A DNA stretch of 64,000 nt. It comes from Pseudomonas sp. ADAK13. Its GTDB lineage: Bacteria > Pseudomonadota > Gammaproteobacteria > Pseudomonadales > Pseudomonadaceae. This document shows positions 8,022 through 15,987 of the stretch, piece by piece. The notes beneath the pieces were generated by a model that searched no databases, had not been told where the DNA came from, and was given only the letters and a program-made list of their open reading frames with translations. The stretch is taken from the NCBI RefSeq assembly GCF_012935715.1, contig NZ_CP052860.1, positions 124,001 through 188,000 on the forward strand. The letters are read 5' to 3'. Position numbers and translations under genes: made by a program. How positions within the stretch are numbered: position 1 is the stretch's first letter; the number at the start of each line of letters is the position of its first letter.

Positions 8022-8567
8022 ATGGCGATAAAAGAAGGCCTTCGCCCGGGGGGCCGTAGTGCCCGGGTACAAGAATCCGTTCATTCGGCGGTGCGCGAAT
8101 TGCTCGACGAGCAGGAGCGTTCCAGCGTGACCGTGCCGCAGATAGCCGCCCGTGCGGGTGTCACGCCCTCGACCATCTACCGCCGCTGGGGTGACCTTGC
8201 TGCGCTGCTGGCTGATGTCGCCATGGCTCGTCTGCGTCCGGACAGTGAGCCGGCTAACACTGGCAGCCTGCGCGGAGATCTGCGGGCCTGGGGTGAGCAA
8301 TATCGCGATGAAATGAGTTCGGATCTTGGCCGGGAGATGATGCGCAATGTGCAATGCAGCCAGGCGCCGGGGTATTGCGTGGGGATTCTCACCGGGCAGC
8401 TGGAAATCATTCTGGATCGCTATCCGGGCGACGCTGAAACTGCCCCCAGTGTGGATCGGCTGATTAACCTGATCGTCGCGCCTACCGTGTTTCGCAGTCT
8501 GTTTTCTACCGTGCCGCTGCAGGTGGAAGAGCTGCATGAGTTGATTGAGTTGGCTTTGCAGCCGTAA
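8022..8567 (+). CDS. TetR/AcrR family transcriptional regulator
   Basis: A 181-aa protein. Residues about 14-60 form the helix-turn-helix domain, with VTVPQIAARAGVTPSTIYRRWGDLAALL matching the TetR recognition helix (the T-IYRRW step is highly conserved). The C-terminal ligand domain, about residues 75-181, is of the AcrR C-terminal type. It probably represses the divergent MFS gene and itself. The ATG at 8022 follows aagg at 8010-8013. The gene ends 15 bp before the first large palindromic element, which may act as its 3' boundary. Confidence 0.9.
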   Translation: MAIKEGLRPGGRSARVQESVHSAVRELLDEQERSSVTVPQIAARAGVTPSTIYRRWGDLAALLADVAMARLRPDSEPANTGSLRGDLRAWGEQYRDEMSSDLGREMMRNVQCSQAPGYCVGILTGQLEIILDRYPGDAETAPSVDRLINLIVAPTVFRSLFSTVPLQVEELHELIELALQP

Positions 8568-8581
8568 GGTGGTTTGTGGGT

Positions 8582-9430
8582 TTGGGTGTATATCCGTTAT
8601 TTGGGCTGTTGCTGATATGGGTTCCGCTCTTACAGCGGCTCACTTTTGAACAGCGCAAAAGTAAGCAAAACGCTCTTGCCCCACCACTCGGCACCTCGCT
8701 CAGGCTCGGTGTGCCCGCACTCCGGCAGCACGAAGCGGGCCGCCGCGACGGGGCGTCCCTGCCCCGTCGCGGCTAAACCGGCGTCCTGCCGGTTTACCCG
8801 CTCCGTACTACCTGCGTTCGGCCAGCGTGGTTTAACGGGGCGCCTAAAATCAAGATCAAAAGCAGATCAACAGCACAGCGGCGTACAGGCCGGCTGGAGT
8901 GGTGTGAAGCAAAAGCAAAATCAAAATCTAAAGCGGCCACGATCCCCTGTAGGAGCTGGCTTGCCTGCGATGGCATCAACTGGATGTACCTGAAAAACCG
9001 AGTTGTCTGCATCGCAGGCAAGCCAGCTCCCACAGAAAAGCAGAGCCGCAGCAGTTTCAGATTTGGTTTTCGCTTTGGCTTTTGATCTGGCTTCTACCAC
9101 TCAAGCCGGCCTGTAGGCCGCTGTGCTCTTGCTTTTGATCTTGATCTGGCTCTGACTGCCCCAATAAGCCCGAGGCCGAACGCAGGGATTGAGGAGCGGG
9201 TAAACCGGCAGGACGCCGGTTTAGCCGCGACGGGGCAGAGACGCCCCGTCGCGGCGGCCCGCGGAGCAATGCCGGAGTGAGGGAACACCGAGCCTAGGCG
9301 AGGTGCCGACAGGCGGGGCAGAGCCCTTTGGTTACTTTGGGCTGGGCCGGCATTCCGGCTTTTCCAAAGTGACCCGCTGTAAGAGCGGAACCATAAGCCG
9401 CCGTTACCGAAGAAACGGATATGCCCCCAA
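8582..9430. repeat. Large palindromic element, copy 1
   Basis: About 849 bp of imperfect palindrome. The left end ttgggtgtatatccgtta is the inverse of the right end taacggatatgcccccaa class sequence. Left and right arms (about 360 bp each) match when one is reverse-complemented, with the REP doublet 8948-9034 exactly between them. Each arm contains nested hairpins: gccgcgacggggc / gccccgtcgcggc (8750-8774 and 9222-9255) and taaaccggc / gccggttta. Purine tracts of the aagcaaaatc kind lie inside. Open frames on both strands have no initiation signals and recur in the other copies, so I treat the whole as non-coding. It lies between the convergent tetR and yadH genes. Confidence 0.9.
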
Positions 9431-9437
9431 CCAAACG

Positions 9438-9472
9438 CAAAAAAAAACGGCCTCATCTGAAGGCCGTTTTTC
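9438..9472 (-). terminator. Intrinsic terminator of the yadGH operon
   Basis: Stem aaaacggcct / aggccgtttt, with a run of nine T on the minus strand after the stem, 15 bp past the permease stop codon. Confidence 0.88.
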
Positions 9473-9487
9473 ATTACATCTCAACGC

Positions 9488-10267
9488 TTAGGTGCGCATC
9501 CCACGCCCACTCACCAGCAACCGCGCGCAACCCACATACAGCACCACAGTCGCCACCAGCATAAACGTGATCGCCACACTGATCTTGATATCCGACACGC
9601 CCAAGATGCCGTAACGGAACGCGTTAACCATGTGCAAAACCGGGTTGGCCAACGACACCGTCTGCCAGAACGGCGGCAGCAAGGTGATCGAATAAAACAC
9701 CCCACCCAGATACGTCAGCGGCGTCAGCACAAACGTCGGAATAATCGAAATGTCATCAAAGTTACGCGCAAACACCGCGTTGATGAACCCCAGCAACGAA
9801 AAGATCGTCGCCGTCAGCACCACCACCAGCAAGGTGATCCCTAGGTGATGCACCTGCAAATGGGTAAAGAACAACGACAGCAGCGTCACGATCACCCCGA
9901 CCATCAACCCGCGCAGCACACCACCCAGGGTGTAGCCGATCAGAATCGTATGGGGCGACACCGGCGACACCATCAATTCCTCGATGGAACGCTGGAACTT
10001 GCTGCCAAAAAAACTCGACACCACGTTGCCGTAGGAGTTGGTGATCACCGACATCATGATCAACCCCGGCACGATGTATTCCATATAGGTGAAACCACCC
10101 ATATCACCAATCTGCCGACCAATCAGGTTGCCGAAAATGACAAAGTACAAAACCATGGTGATCGCCGGCGGCAGCAGGGTTTGCGGCCAGATCCGGGTAA
10201 AGCGCTTCACTTCGCGGTAGACGATAGTCTGCAGCGCGACGAGGTTGGGTTGCAGTTCCGAACTCAT
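9488..10267 (-). CDS. yadH: ABC-2 type transporter permease (YadH-like)
   Basis: A 259-aa integral membrane protein with six predicted helices. It has the ABC-2 family pattern: EVKRFTRIWPQTLLPPAITMVLYFVIFGNLIG near the N-terminus and the conserved SIEELMVSPVSP cytoplasmic loop followed by ARNFDDISIIPTFVLTPLTYLGGVFY. It pairs with the ATPase gene upstream: start ATG 10267 overlaps that gene's stop by 4 bp (ATGA), so translation is coupled. The substrate of YadGH is not established. A terminator follows. Confidence 0.9.
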   Translation of the reverse strand: MSSELQPNLVALQTIVYREVKRFTRIWPQTLLPPAITMVLYFVIFGNLIGRQIGDMGGFTYMEYIVPGLIMMSVITNSYGNVVSSFFGSKFQRSIEELMVSPVSPHTILIGYTLGGVLRGLMVGVIVTLLSLFFTHLQVHHLGITLLVVVLTATIFSLLGFINAVFARNFDDISIIPTFVLTPLTYLGGVFYSITLLPPFWQTVSLANPVLHMVNAFRYGILGVSDIKISVAITFMLVATVVLYVGCARLLVSGRGMRT

Positions 10268-11196
10268 ACCGCCACCTTCGCCAGATTTTTCTCCACCAGG
10301 GACACGAACAACTCCTCAAGGCGATTGGTTTTGTTACGCAGGCTCAGCACTTCGATGTTCTGGGTGGCCAGTTGGCCGAACAACGCGGTGATGCCCACGG
10401 CTTTGTCTACCTGTACTTCCAGGGTGTGGCTGTCCACCAGGCGGTTCGGGTAACCGATCAACTGCGGTGGCACCGACATGTTGTTCTTCAGGTCGAGCAG
10501 GAAGGTCTCGACGTGCAACTGGCTCAGCAAGTTACGCATGCTGGTGTTTTCGACGATGGTGCCGTGGTCGATGATGCCGATGTTGCGGCACAGCTGCTCA
10601 GCCTCTTCCAGGTAGTGCGTGGTGAGGATGATGGTGATGCCTTTCTGGTTCAGCTCGGTGAGGAACGTCCACATCGAGCGACGCAGCTCGATGTCCACAC
10701 CCGCCGTGGGTTCGTCGAGGATCAGCAGGCGCGGTTCGTGAACCAGGGCACGGGCGATCATCAGGCGGCGCTTCATGCCGCCGGACAGGGAACGTGAAGG
10801 CACGTCGCGTTTGTCCCACAGACCCAGCTGGGTGAGGTATTGCTCGGCGCGTTCCTTGGCGATCTTCGGCGGGATACCGTAGTAACCGGCCTGGGTCACG
10901 ACGATGTCGAAGGTCTTTTCAAACTGGTTGAAGTTGAACTCCTGGGGCACCACGCCGATGCTGCGCTTGAGCGCCGCCGGGGATTTGTCCAGGTCGTTGC
11001 CAAAGATATTCACCGTACCGGTGGTCTTGTTGACCAGCGTCGAGAGAATACCAATGGTGGTGGATTTGCCGGCGCCGTTGGGGCCGAGCAAGGCGAAGAA
11101 ATCACCTTCGGCGACGTCCAGATCGATACCACTCAGGGCCTGGAAACCGTTGCCGTAGGTTTTGGTTAGCTGCCGGATGGACAGAGCGGAACTCAT
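10264..11196 (-). CDS. yadG: ABC transporter ATP-binding protein (YadG-like)
   Basis: A 310-aa nucleotide-binding subunit. Walker A GPNGAGKST spans residues 38-46, the signature LSGGMKRR is near residue 140 and Walker B LLILDEPTAGVD near 160, with the switch His in TTHY after it. The C-terminal extension of about 80 residues is typical of exporter ATPases of the DrrA/YadG group. It is the first gene of a two-gene operon with the permease. Start ATG 11196 is preceded on its strand by an AT-rich leader. Confidence 0.92.
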   Translation of the reverse strand: MSSALSIRQLTKTYGNGFQALSGIDLDVAEGDFFALLGPNGAGKSTTIGILSTLVNKTTGTVNIFGNDLDKSPAALKRSIGVVPQEFNFNQFEKTFDIVVTQAGYYGIPPKIAKERAEQYLTQLGLWDKRDVPSRSLSGGMKRRLMIARALVHEPRLLILDEPTAGVDIELRRSMWTFLTELNQKGITIILTTHYLEEAEQLCRNIGIIDHGTIVENTSMRNLLSQLHVETFLLDLKNNMSVPPQLIGYPNRLVDSHTLEVQVDKAVGITALFGQLATQNIEVLSLRNKTNRLEELFVSLVEKNLAKVAV

Positions 11197-11266
11197 ATCG
11201 GATTACGCACCAAAGAAGAGGAATAGAATTGTTACATGAGGGCAGACCGCACGGAATACAACGGCT

Positions 11267-11296
11267 GCGCGTGACAAGCATGGTGCTTGTCCGCGC
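11267..11296. repeat. Strong isolated hairpin between GST and yadG
   Basis: A perfect 8-bp dyad gacaagca-tgg-tgcttgtc (11273-11291) is extended outward by gcgcg/gcgc with one bulge. On the minus strand it lies 36 bp after the GST stop and 71 bp before yadG. There is no T-run, so it is either a factor-dependent terminator/processing hairpin or an operator. Confidence 0.5.
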
Positions 11297-11331
11297 CGCA
11301 CAAGTACAGTCACCCGTATTAATAGTGGGTA

Positions 11332-11955
11332 TCAGGTCAACGCGGTCATGACCGATTTCTGATAGGCCGGACGCTGGCGCAGGCGCTGGTACCAGGCCTC
11401 CAGGTTCGGCATCGACGGGCGCTCGATGGGCATTTCGAACCAAGCATAAATGAAACTGCCCAAGGGGATATCGCCCATGCCGATCTCGCTGCCGGACAGG
11501 TAAGGTTGCGCGGCCAAGGCCTGATCCACCGTCTGCAAGACATCGATGCAGGCCTGGCGACCGGCGTTGATGGTGTCCCAGTTCTGCTTTTCAGCCGGCG
11601 TCCGCAGCACGCCCCAGAATACGGTCTTGAATGGTTCGGCCAGGGTCGAGGTGGTCCAGTCCATCCACTTTTCGGCGTTGGCCCGGGCTTGCAGGTCGCT
11701 GGGGTACCAATTCGAATCCGGCGCATGTTTGGCGGCCAGATAACGCACGATGGTGTTGGATTCCCACAGCACAAAGTCGCCATCTTCAATCATCGGCACC
11801 CGGCCGTTGGGGTTCAGTGCGCGGTATTGCGGCGTGTCGACCACACCAAAAGCCCCGCCCGCATCAATTGCCTCATAGTCCAGGCCGAGTTCCTCGGCGC
11901 ACCACAGTGCCTTCCTGACATTTGACGAATTTTTACGACCCCAGATTTTCAGCAT
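11332..11955 (-). CDS. Glutathione S-transferase family protein
   Basis: A 207-aa cytosolic protein with both GST domains. The thioredoxin-like N-terminal half starts MLKIWGRKNSSNVRKALW, where the serine pair at 10-11 is the likely glutathione-activating site, and NPNGRVPMIEDGDFVLWESNTIVRYLA holds the cis-Pro (after Val) and the Glu-Ser glutathione gamma-glutamyl contact. The helical C-terminal half covers about residues 90-207. These features suit the theta/beta-like bacterial GSTs that detoxify electrophiles. Substrate unknown. It is transcribed toward yadG but separated by 135 bp with a hairpin. Confidence 0.9.
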   Translation of the reverse strand: MLKIWGRKNSSNVRKALWCAEELGLDYEAIDAGGAFGVVDTPQYRALNPNGRVPMIEDGDFVLWESNTIVRYLAAKHAPDSNWYPSDLQARANAEKWMDWTTSTLAEPFKTVFWGVLRTPAEKQNWDTINAGRQACIDVLQTVDQALAAQPYLSGSEIGMGDIPLGSFIYAWFEMPIERPSMPNLEAWYQRLRQRPAYQKSVMTALT

Positions 11956-12012
11956 GACCGCCCCGATTTTGAAAAAGATGGTTGGATGAATGCCGGGGCA
12001 GCATACGCCGGA

Positions 12013-12672
12013 TCACGTCCGGCTTAAATCACTCTGCATGTCCCCCAACAGGATCGGCATCTGCTCGCCAAACAGGTGCGGGTAACATTTCTGAATGTGG
12101 GCGAAGAAGAATTCCTCGGGTACCTCGGCAAATTGCCCATGGTCCACCACGTATTCCATGGAGCGCAGGCCCTTGCGATTGAAGGCGTGGAAAACGCTGT
12201 CGTGGATGCCGTCGAAATCCAGCGGCGGCACATCGAACAGTTCGCACAGTTGCTGGTTGAATGCGGGCGTAGCCTTCACCCAACGGCCGTCCAGATACAG
12301 CTCGGTATAGCCATGCATGGCAAATACGTCACTTCTGAGCAGCTCGATCAAACGCGGCGTGGACAGGTGATTGCGCACGTCGGCCAGACCGATGCGCGCC
12401 GGGATCCCGCAGTGCCTTGCACACGCCGCCAACAGCGTCGCCTTGGGCACGCAATAACTCTCGCCGGCGGCCAATGCAAAGCTGCCGCTGAGGGTTTGCG
12501 GGTCGCGGCTGAAGGTGTAGGGGTTGTAGCGCACCGCCTCGCGCACGGCGTAGTAAAGACTGACTGCCTGGTCACGGGGCGCGGTACTCGAACCGCGATG
12601 TTTTTCGGCGAACTCCACCACCGCAGGGTGGTCACTATCGATGAAGCGGCCGGGATTCAAGTACGCATTCAT
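12013..12672 (-). CDS. Transglutaminase-like (papain-fold) protein
   Basis: A 219-aa protein with a transglutaminase-core pattern. Catalytic Cys74 lies in GESYCVPKATLLAACARHCGIPARIG, and His120 in FAMHGYTELYLDGRWVKATPAFN. In the usual core an Asp follows the His strand in the VDPT-like turn; here that place reads ATPAFN, with Thr135. The third catalytic residue may therefore be substituted, or my alignment is off by a residue. Such proteins may be proteases, deamidases or inactive. The ATG at 12672 has ggag 12 nt upstream; an upstream extension of the frame lacks a ribosome site and overlaps the fadE promoter region. Confidence 0.8.
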   Translation of the reverse strand: MNAYLNPGRFIDSDHPAVVEFAEKHRGSSTAPRDQAVSLYYAVREAVRYNPYTFSRDPQTLSGSFALAAGESYCVPKATLLAACARHCGIPARIGLADVRNHLSTPRLIELLRSDVFAMHGYTELYLDGRWVKATPAFNQQLCELFDVPPLDFDGIHDSVFHAFNRKGLRSMEYVVDHGQFAEVPEEFFFAHIQKCYPHLFGEQMPILLGDMQSDLSRT

Positions 12673-12863
12673 GAGGTTAATCTCCGAGGCAAGCCTGGAG
12701 TCTAACCACAGGCCTGACCCAGGGATAACGACGATTCGGCCAAATGTCGGCGCCTGGTGGTGATCGTCCCCGGCACACCACGTAACACCCTCGTCACCCT
12801 GCTTTTTCGGATGCCGACTAAGCTCAGAGGTGATTTCGCACCTGGTTTCACGGAGGATTGAAT

Positions 12864-15311
12864 ATGCTGTTGTTGTGGATACTGGTTCTGGTGGTCGGCG
12901 TTGCCTACCTGGCACACCGGCGCACTGCGCCCCTGCCCGCCATTGGCGTGGTGGCCGTCTACCTGCTGGCGATGGGCGCCTTCAGCCACGCACCAGGCTG
13001 GTTGCTGCTGATCTTCTGGGTGCTGATCGCCCTGGTGGCCGCCCCGCTGCTGCTGCCCGACCTGCGCCGCAAGTACTTCACCGCACCGCTGTTCAACTGG
13101 TTCCAGAAAGTCCTGCCGCCGATGTCCGAGACCGAGCGCGACGCCATCGACGCCGGCACCGTGTGGTGGGACGGCGAGCTGTTCAGCGGCCGCCCCGACT
13201 GGGACAAGCTGCTGGCCTATCCCAAAGCGCAATTGACCGAAGAAGAACAAGCCTTCATCGACGGCCCCACGGAAGAACTGTGCGCCATGGTCACCGACTG
13301 GGAAATCGGCCAGGCCATGGACCTGCCGCCCGCCGCCTGGGAACACATCAAGCAGCACGGCTTTTTCGCCCTGATCATCCCCAAGGAGTTCGGCGGCAAG
13401 GGTTTCTCCGCCTACGCCCACTCCCAGGTCGCGATGAAGCTGGCGACCCGCAGCGGCGACCTCGCCTCCACCGTCATGGTGCCCAACTCCCTGGGCCCCG
13501 CCGAATTGCTGCTGCATTACGGCACCGATGAACAACGCAACCATTACCTGCCCCGCCTGGCCCGTGGCGACGATATCCCGTGCTTTGCCCTGACTGGCCC
13601 GCTGGCGGGCTCCGATGCGGGCTCCATGCCCGACACCGGGGTGATCTGCAAAGGCGAATGGGAAGGCAAGGAAACCCTTGGCCTGCGCCTGAACTGGGAA
13701 AAACGCTACATCACCCTCGGCCCGGTAGCGACCTTGCTCGGCCTGGCGTTCAAGGCCCATGACCCGGACCACCTGCTGGGCGACGAAGAAGACCTCGGCA
13801 TCAGCCTCGCGCTGATCCCCACCGACACCCCGGGCGTTGAAATCGGCCGCCGCCACCTGCCCCTGGGCGCCGCGTTCATGAACGGCCCCAACTCCGGCAA
13901 GGACGTGTTCATTCCCCTGGACTTCCTGATCGGTGGCCAGGAGATGCTCGGCAAGGGCTGGATGATGTTGATGAACTGCCTGTCGGTAGGCCGTTCGATT
14001 TCCCTGCCTGCCGTCGGCACCGGCGCGGCCAAGTTCACCAGCCTGGTGACAGGCCAATACGCCCAGGTGCGCGAGCAGTTCAACGTACCGCTTTCGGCCT
14101 TCGAAGGTATCCAGGAAGCCCTCGCCCGCATCGGCGGCAACGCGTGGCTGATGGACAGTGCCCGGATGCTCACCGCCAACGCGGTCGACCTGGGGGAAAA
14201 ACCCTCGGTACTGTCGGCGATCCTCAAGTACCACCTGACCGAACGCGGTCGCGAGTGCATCAGCCATGCGATGGACGTGCATGGCGGCAAGGGCATCATC
14301 ATGGGCCCCAACAATTACCTGGGCCGCAGCTGGCAAGGCGCACCGATCTTCATCACCGTGGAGGGCGCGAATATCCTCTCGCGCAACCTGATGATCTTCG
14401 GCCAGGGCGCGATTCGCTGCCATCCGTTCGTGCTCAAGGAAATGGCCCTGGCCGGTCGTGAGGACCATGACCAGGCGCTGAAGGAATTCGACGGCCTGCT
14501 GCTGCAACACATCGGGTTTGCCGTGAGCAACGCTGCCAGCACCCTGGTGCTGAACCTCGGCTTTGGTCACTTCGAAAAGGCCCCGGGCAACCGTTTGAGC
14601 CAGGGCTATTTCCGCGCACTCAACCGCCAGGCCGCTGCGTTTGCAATGCTGGCGGACCTGAGCATGATGCTGCTGGGCGGCGAATTGAAACGTCGCGAAC
14701 GCCTGTCGGCACGCCTTGGTGATGTGCTGAGCCACATGTACCTGGCATCGGCTGCGCTCAAGCGTTATCACGACCTGGACTCGCCAGACCACCTGGAACC
14801 ACTGTTCGCCTGGGCCATGGAAGAGAGCCTTGGCCACTCCGAGCGTGCACTGGATGAACTGCTGACCAACTTCCCGAGCAAGGTGTTGGGTTGTCTGTTG
14901 CGGGTGATCGTGTTCCCGTTCGGCCGCCGTCATAAAGGCCCGTCCGATGCACTGGATGCCGAGGTGGCCGCAGTGCTCGGTCGCGCCAAGGGTGACCCGA
15001 CACTGGAAGCGGTGCTGGCGGGCTGCTATCGCCCACAGTCCGCAGAAGATCCGGTGGGCGCCTTGCAACATGCATACGACCTGCTGGCCGACAGCCATCC
15101 GTTGCAGAAAAAACTCCACGAGGGCCTCAAGAGCGGCCAGGTCAAACCGACCGCTGGCGAACACGCCATCGACGCCGCGCTGCATGCCGGCGTGCTGCAA
15201 CCGGCCGAGGCGCAGACCCTGCGTGACGCTGAAGCGGCGCGACGCAAGGTGATCGACGTGGATGATTTCAGCAAGGAAGAGCTGAGCCAGGCTGAGGGAA
15301 AAGTCCGCTGA
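12864..15311 (+). CDS. fadE: Acyl-CoA dehydrogenase FadE
   Basis: An 815-aa membrane-associated flavoenzyme of the long FadE type, which does the first step of fatty-acid beta-oxidation (acyl-CoA to trans-2-enoyl-CoA with FAD). Two N-terminal hydrophobic helices (residues about 1-20 and 25-60) precede the catalytic body. The body includes IPKEFGGKGFSAYAHSQ, FALTGPLAGSDAGSMPDTG (flavin and substrate contact) and ISHAMDVHGGKGIIMGPNNYLGR. A C-terminal DUF1974-like region fills about 490-815. I chose ATG 12864, 7 nt after ggagg, over a TTG at 12858 that touches the ribosome site. A terminator follows 15 bp after the stop. Confidence 0.95.
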   Translation: MLLLWILVLVVGVAYLAHRRTAPLPAIGVVAVYLLAMGAFSHAPGWLLLIFWVLIALVAAPLLLPDLRRKYFTAPLFNWFQKVLPPMSETERDAIDAGTVWWDGELFSGRPDWDKLLAYPKAQLTEEEQAFIDGPTEELCAMVTDWEIGQAMDLPPAAWEHIKQHGFFALIIPKEFGGKGFSAYAHSQVAMKLATRSGDLASTVMVPNSLGPAELLLHYGTDEQRNHYLPRLARGDDIPCFALTGPLAGSDAGSMPDTGVICKGEWEGKETLGLRLNWEKRYITLGPVATLLGLAFKAHDPDHLLGDEEDLGISLALIPTDTPGVEIGRRHLPLGAAFMNGPNSGKDVFIPLDFLIGGQEMLGKGWMMLMNCLSVGRSISLPAVGTGAAKFTSLVTGQYAQVREQFNVPLSAFEGIQEALARIGGNAWLMDSARMLTANAVDLGEKPSVLSAILKYHLTERGRECISHAMDVHGGKGIIMGPNNYLGRSWQGAPIFITVEGANILSRNLMIFGQGAIRCHPFVLKEMALAGREDHDQALKEFDGLLLQHIGFAVSNAASTLVLNLGFGHFEKAPGNRLSQGYFRALNRQAAAFAMLADLSMMLLGGELKRRERLSARLGDVLSHMYLASAALKRYHDLDSPDHLEPLFAWAMEESLGHSERALDELLTNFPSKVLGCLLRVIVFPFGRRHKGPSDALDAEVAAVLGRAKGDPTLEAVLAGCYRPQSAEDPVGALQHAYDLLADSHPLQKKLHEGLKSGQVKPTAGEHAIDAALHAGVLQPAEAQTLRDAEAARRKVIDVDDFSKEELSQAEGKVR

Positions 15312-15326
15312 ACCCAGCGGTCATAT

Positions 15327-15367
15327 AAAAACGGGCGCTTGAGCTATATACTCTCGCGCCCGTTTTG
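15327..15367 (+). terminator. Intrinsic terminator of fadE
   Basis: Stem aaaacgggcgc (15327-15337) / gcgcccgtttt (15356-15366) with an 18-nt loop and flanking A- and T-runs. It ends only 19 bp before the GTG of the next gene, whose promoter must therefore lie within or before this hairpin, or be fed by readthrough. Confidence 0.85.
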
Positions 15368-15385
15368 CTCTTGAGGACTTATCTC

Positions 15386-15793
15386 GTGTCCAATGTCGTT
15401 GCCGATCATCTCGTCTTGCTCGACCACCTGCGCAGCATCCTGGTTGCCGTCGGCGAAGCCGAACAGGTTCCCGAGGAAAGCCACCTTCTGTTCCTGGAGC
15501 GCTTCGATGAACTGCGCGCCCTGCTGCCGATCGACCCGATCGAAAGCCAGTACCTGGGCCAGGACATGATGAGCCAGGTCATCCTGCGCTACCCGCAAAT
15601 TGCTCACCTGGTGCCGCGCGACCTGCTGTGGTTCTTCGGTGGCGATTGCCTGCACTTTATGCCCGACGACGAACTGGACCTGTACCAGGCCCTGGAAGAG
15701 CGTCGCTTCGAAGCTGAACAAAACGACGAACCGTTCGACTGGAACCAGGAAAAGCAGTTGTTGGCCATGTCCAACGACCAGCCCAAGCACTGA
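15386..15793 (+). CDS. Conserved hypothetical protein, PA2817 family
   Basis: A 135-aa acidic, soluble protein without signal peptide or membrane segments. It contains LFLERFDELRALLPIDPIESQYLGQDMMSQVILRYPQIAHLVPRDLLWFFGGDCLHFMPDDELDLYQALEERR. I recognise it as the PA2817-type family conserved beside fadE in Pseudomonas; no biochemical function is known to me. The GTG at 15386 is preferred because gagga lies at 15373-15377, 8 nt upstream; an in-frame ATG at 15365 would lie inside the fadE terminator. It may be co-expressed with fadE by readthrough. Confidence 0.75.
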   Translation: MSNVVADHLVLLDHLRSILVAVGEAEQVPEESHLLFLERFDELRALLPIDPIESQYLGQDMMSQVILRYPQIAHLVPRDLLWFFGGDCLHFMPDDELDLYQALEERRFEAEQNDEPFDWNQEKQLLAMSNDQPKH

Positions 15794-15817
15794 TCTGTAA
15801 TGTGCTGAGGGGCTTAC

Positions 15818-15953
15818 TGTGGTGAGCGGGCTTGCCCCGCGCTGGGCTGCGAAGCAGCCCCCCATCAAGATCACATCATTCTTTCAGACAGATCGAGGCG
15901 GCAGGCTTTAGGGCCGCTTCGCAGCCCAGCGCGGGGCAAGCCCGCTCACCACA
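15818..15953. repeat. REP doublet of the gtggtgagcgggcttgcccc class
   Basis: The inverted halves tgtggtgagcgggcttgccc and its complement each continue into cgcgctgggctgcgaagc, giving arms of about 42 bp around a 55-bp spacer. This is a REP class different from the gtgggagctgg type. It separates a rightward gene from the leftward LysR gene and may serve as a shared 3' end. Confidence 0.85.
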
Positions 15954-15987
15954 AAAACCGCCTCATCACAAAAAGCCGCCTCGGCAC

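Noticed and set aside
8641..9474. Short open frames inside the large palindromic elements, on both strands
   Set aside because: The same peptides recur in all three copies and in both arms because the DNA is palindromic. None has a ribosome site or domain. Such frames are often annotated as hypothetical proteins but are better explained by the repeat.
12702..15200. Very long open frame antisense to fadE
   Set aside because: It lies wholly opposite a clear fadE with all family motifs. GC-rich third positions in Pseudomonas leave long stop-free antisense frames. The protein has low-complexity His/Gln/Gly composition and no motif.
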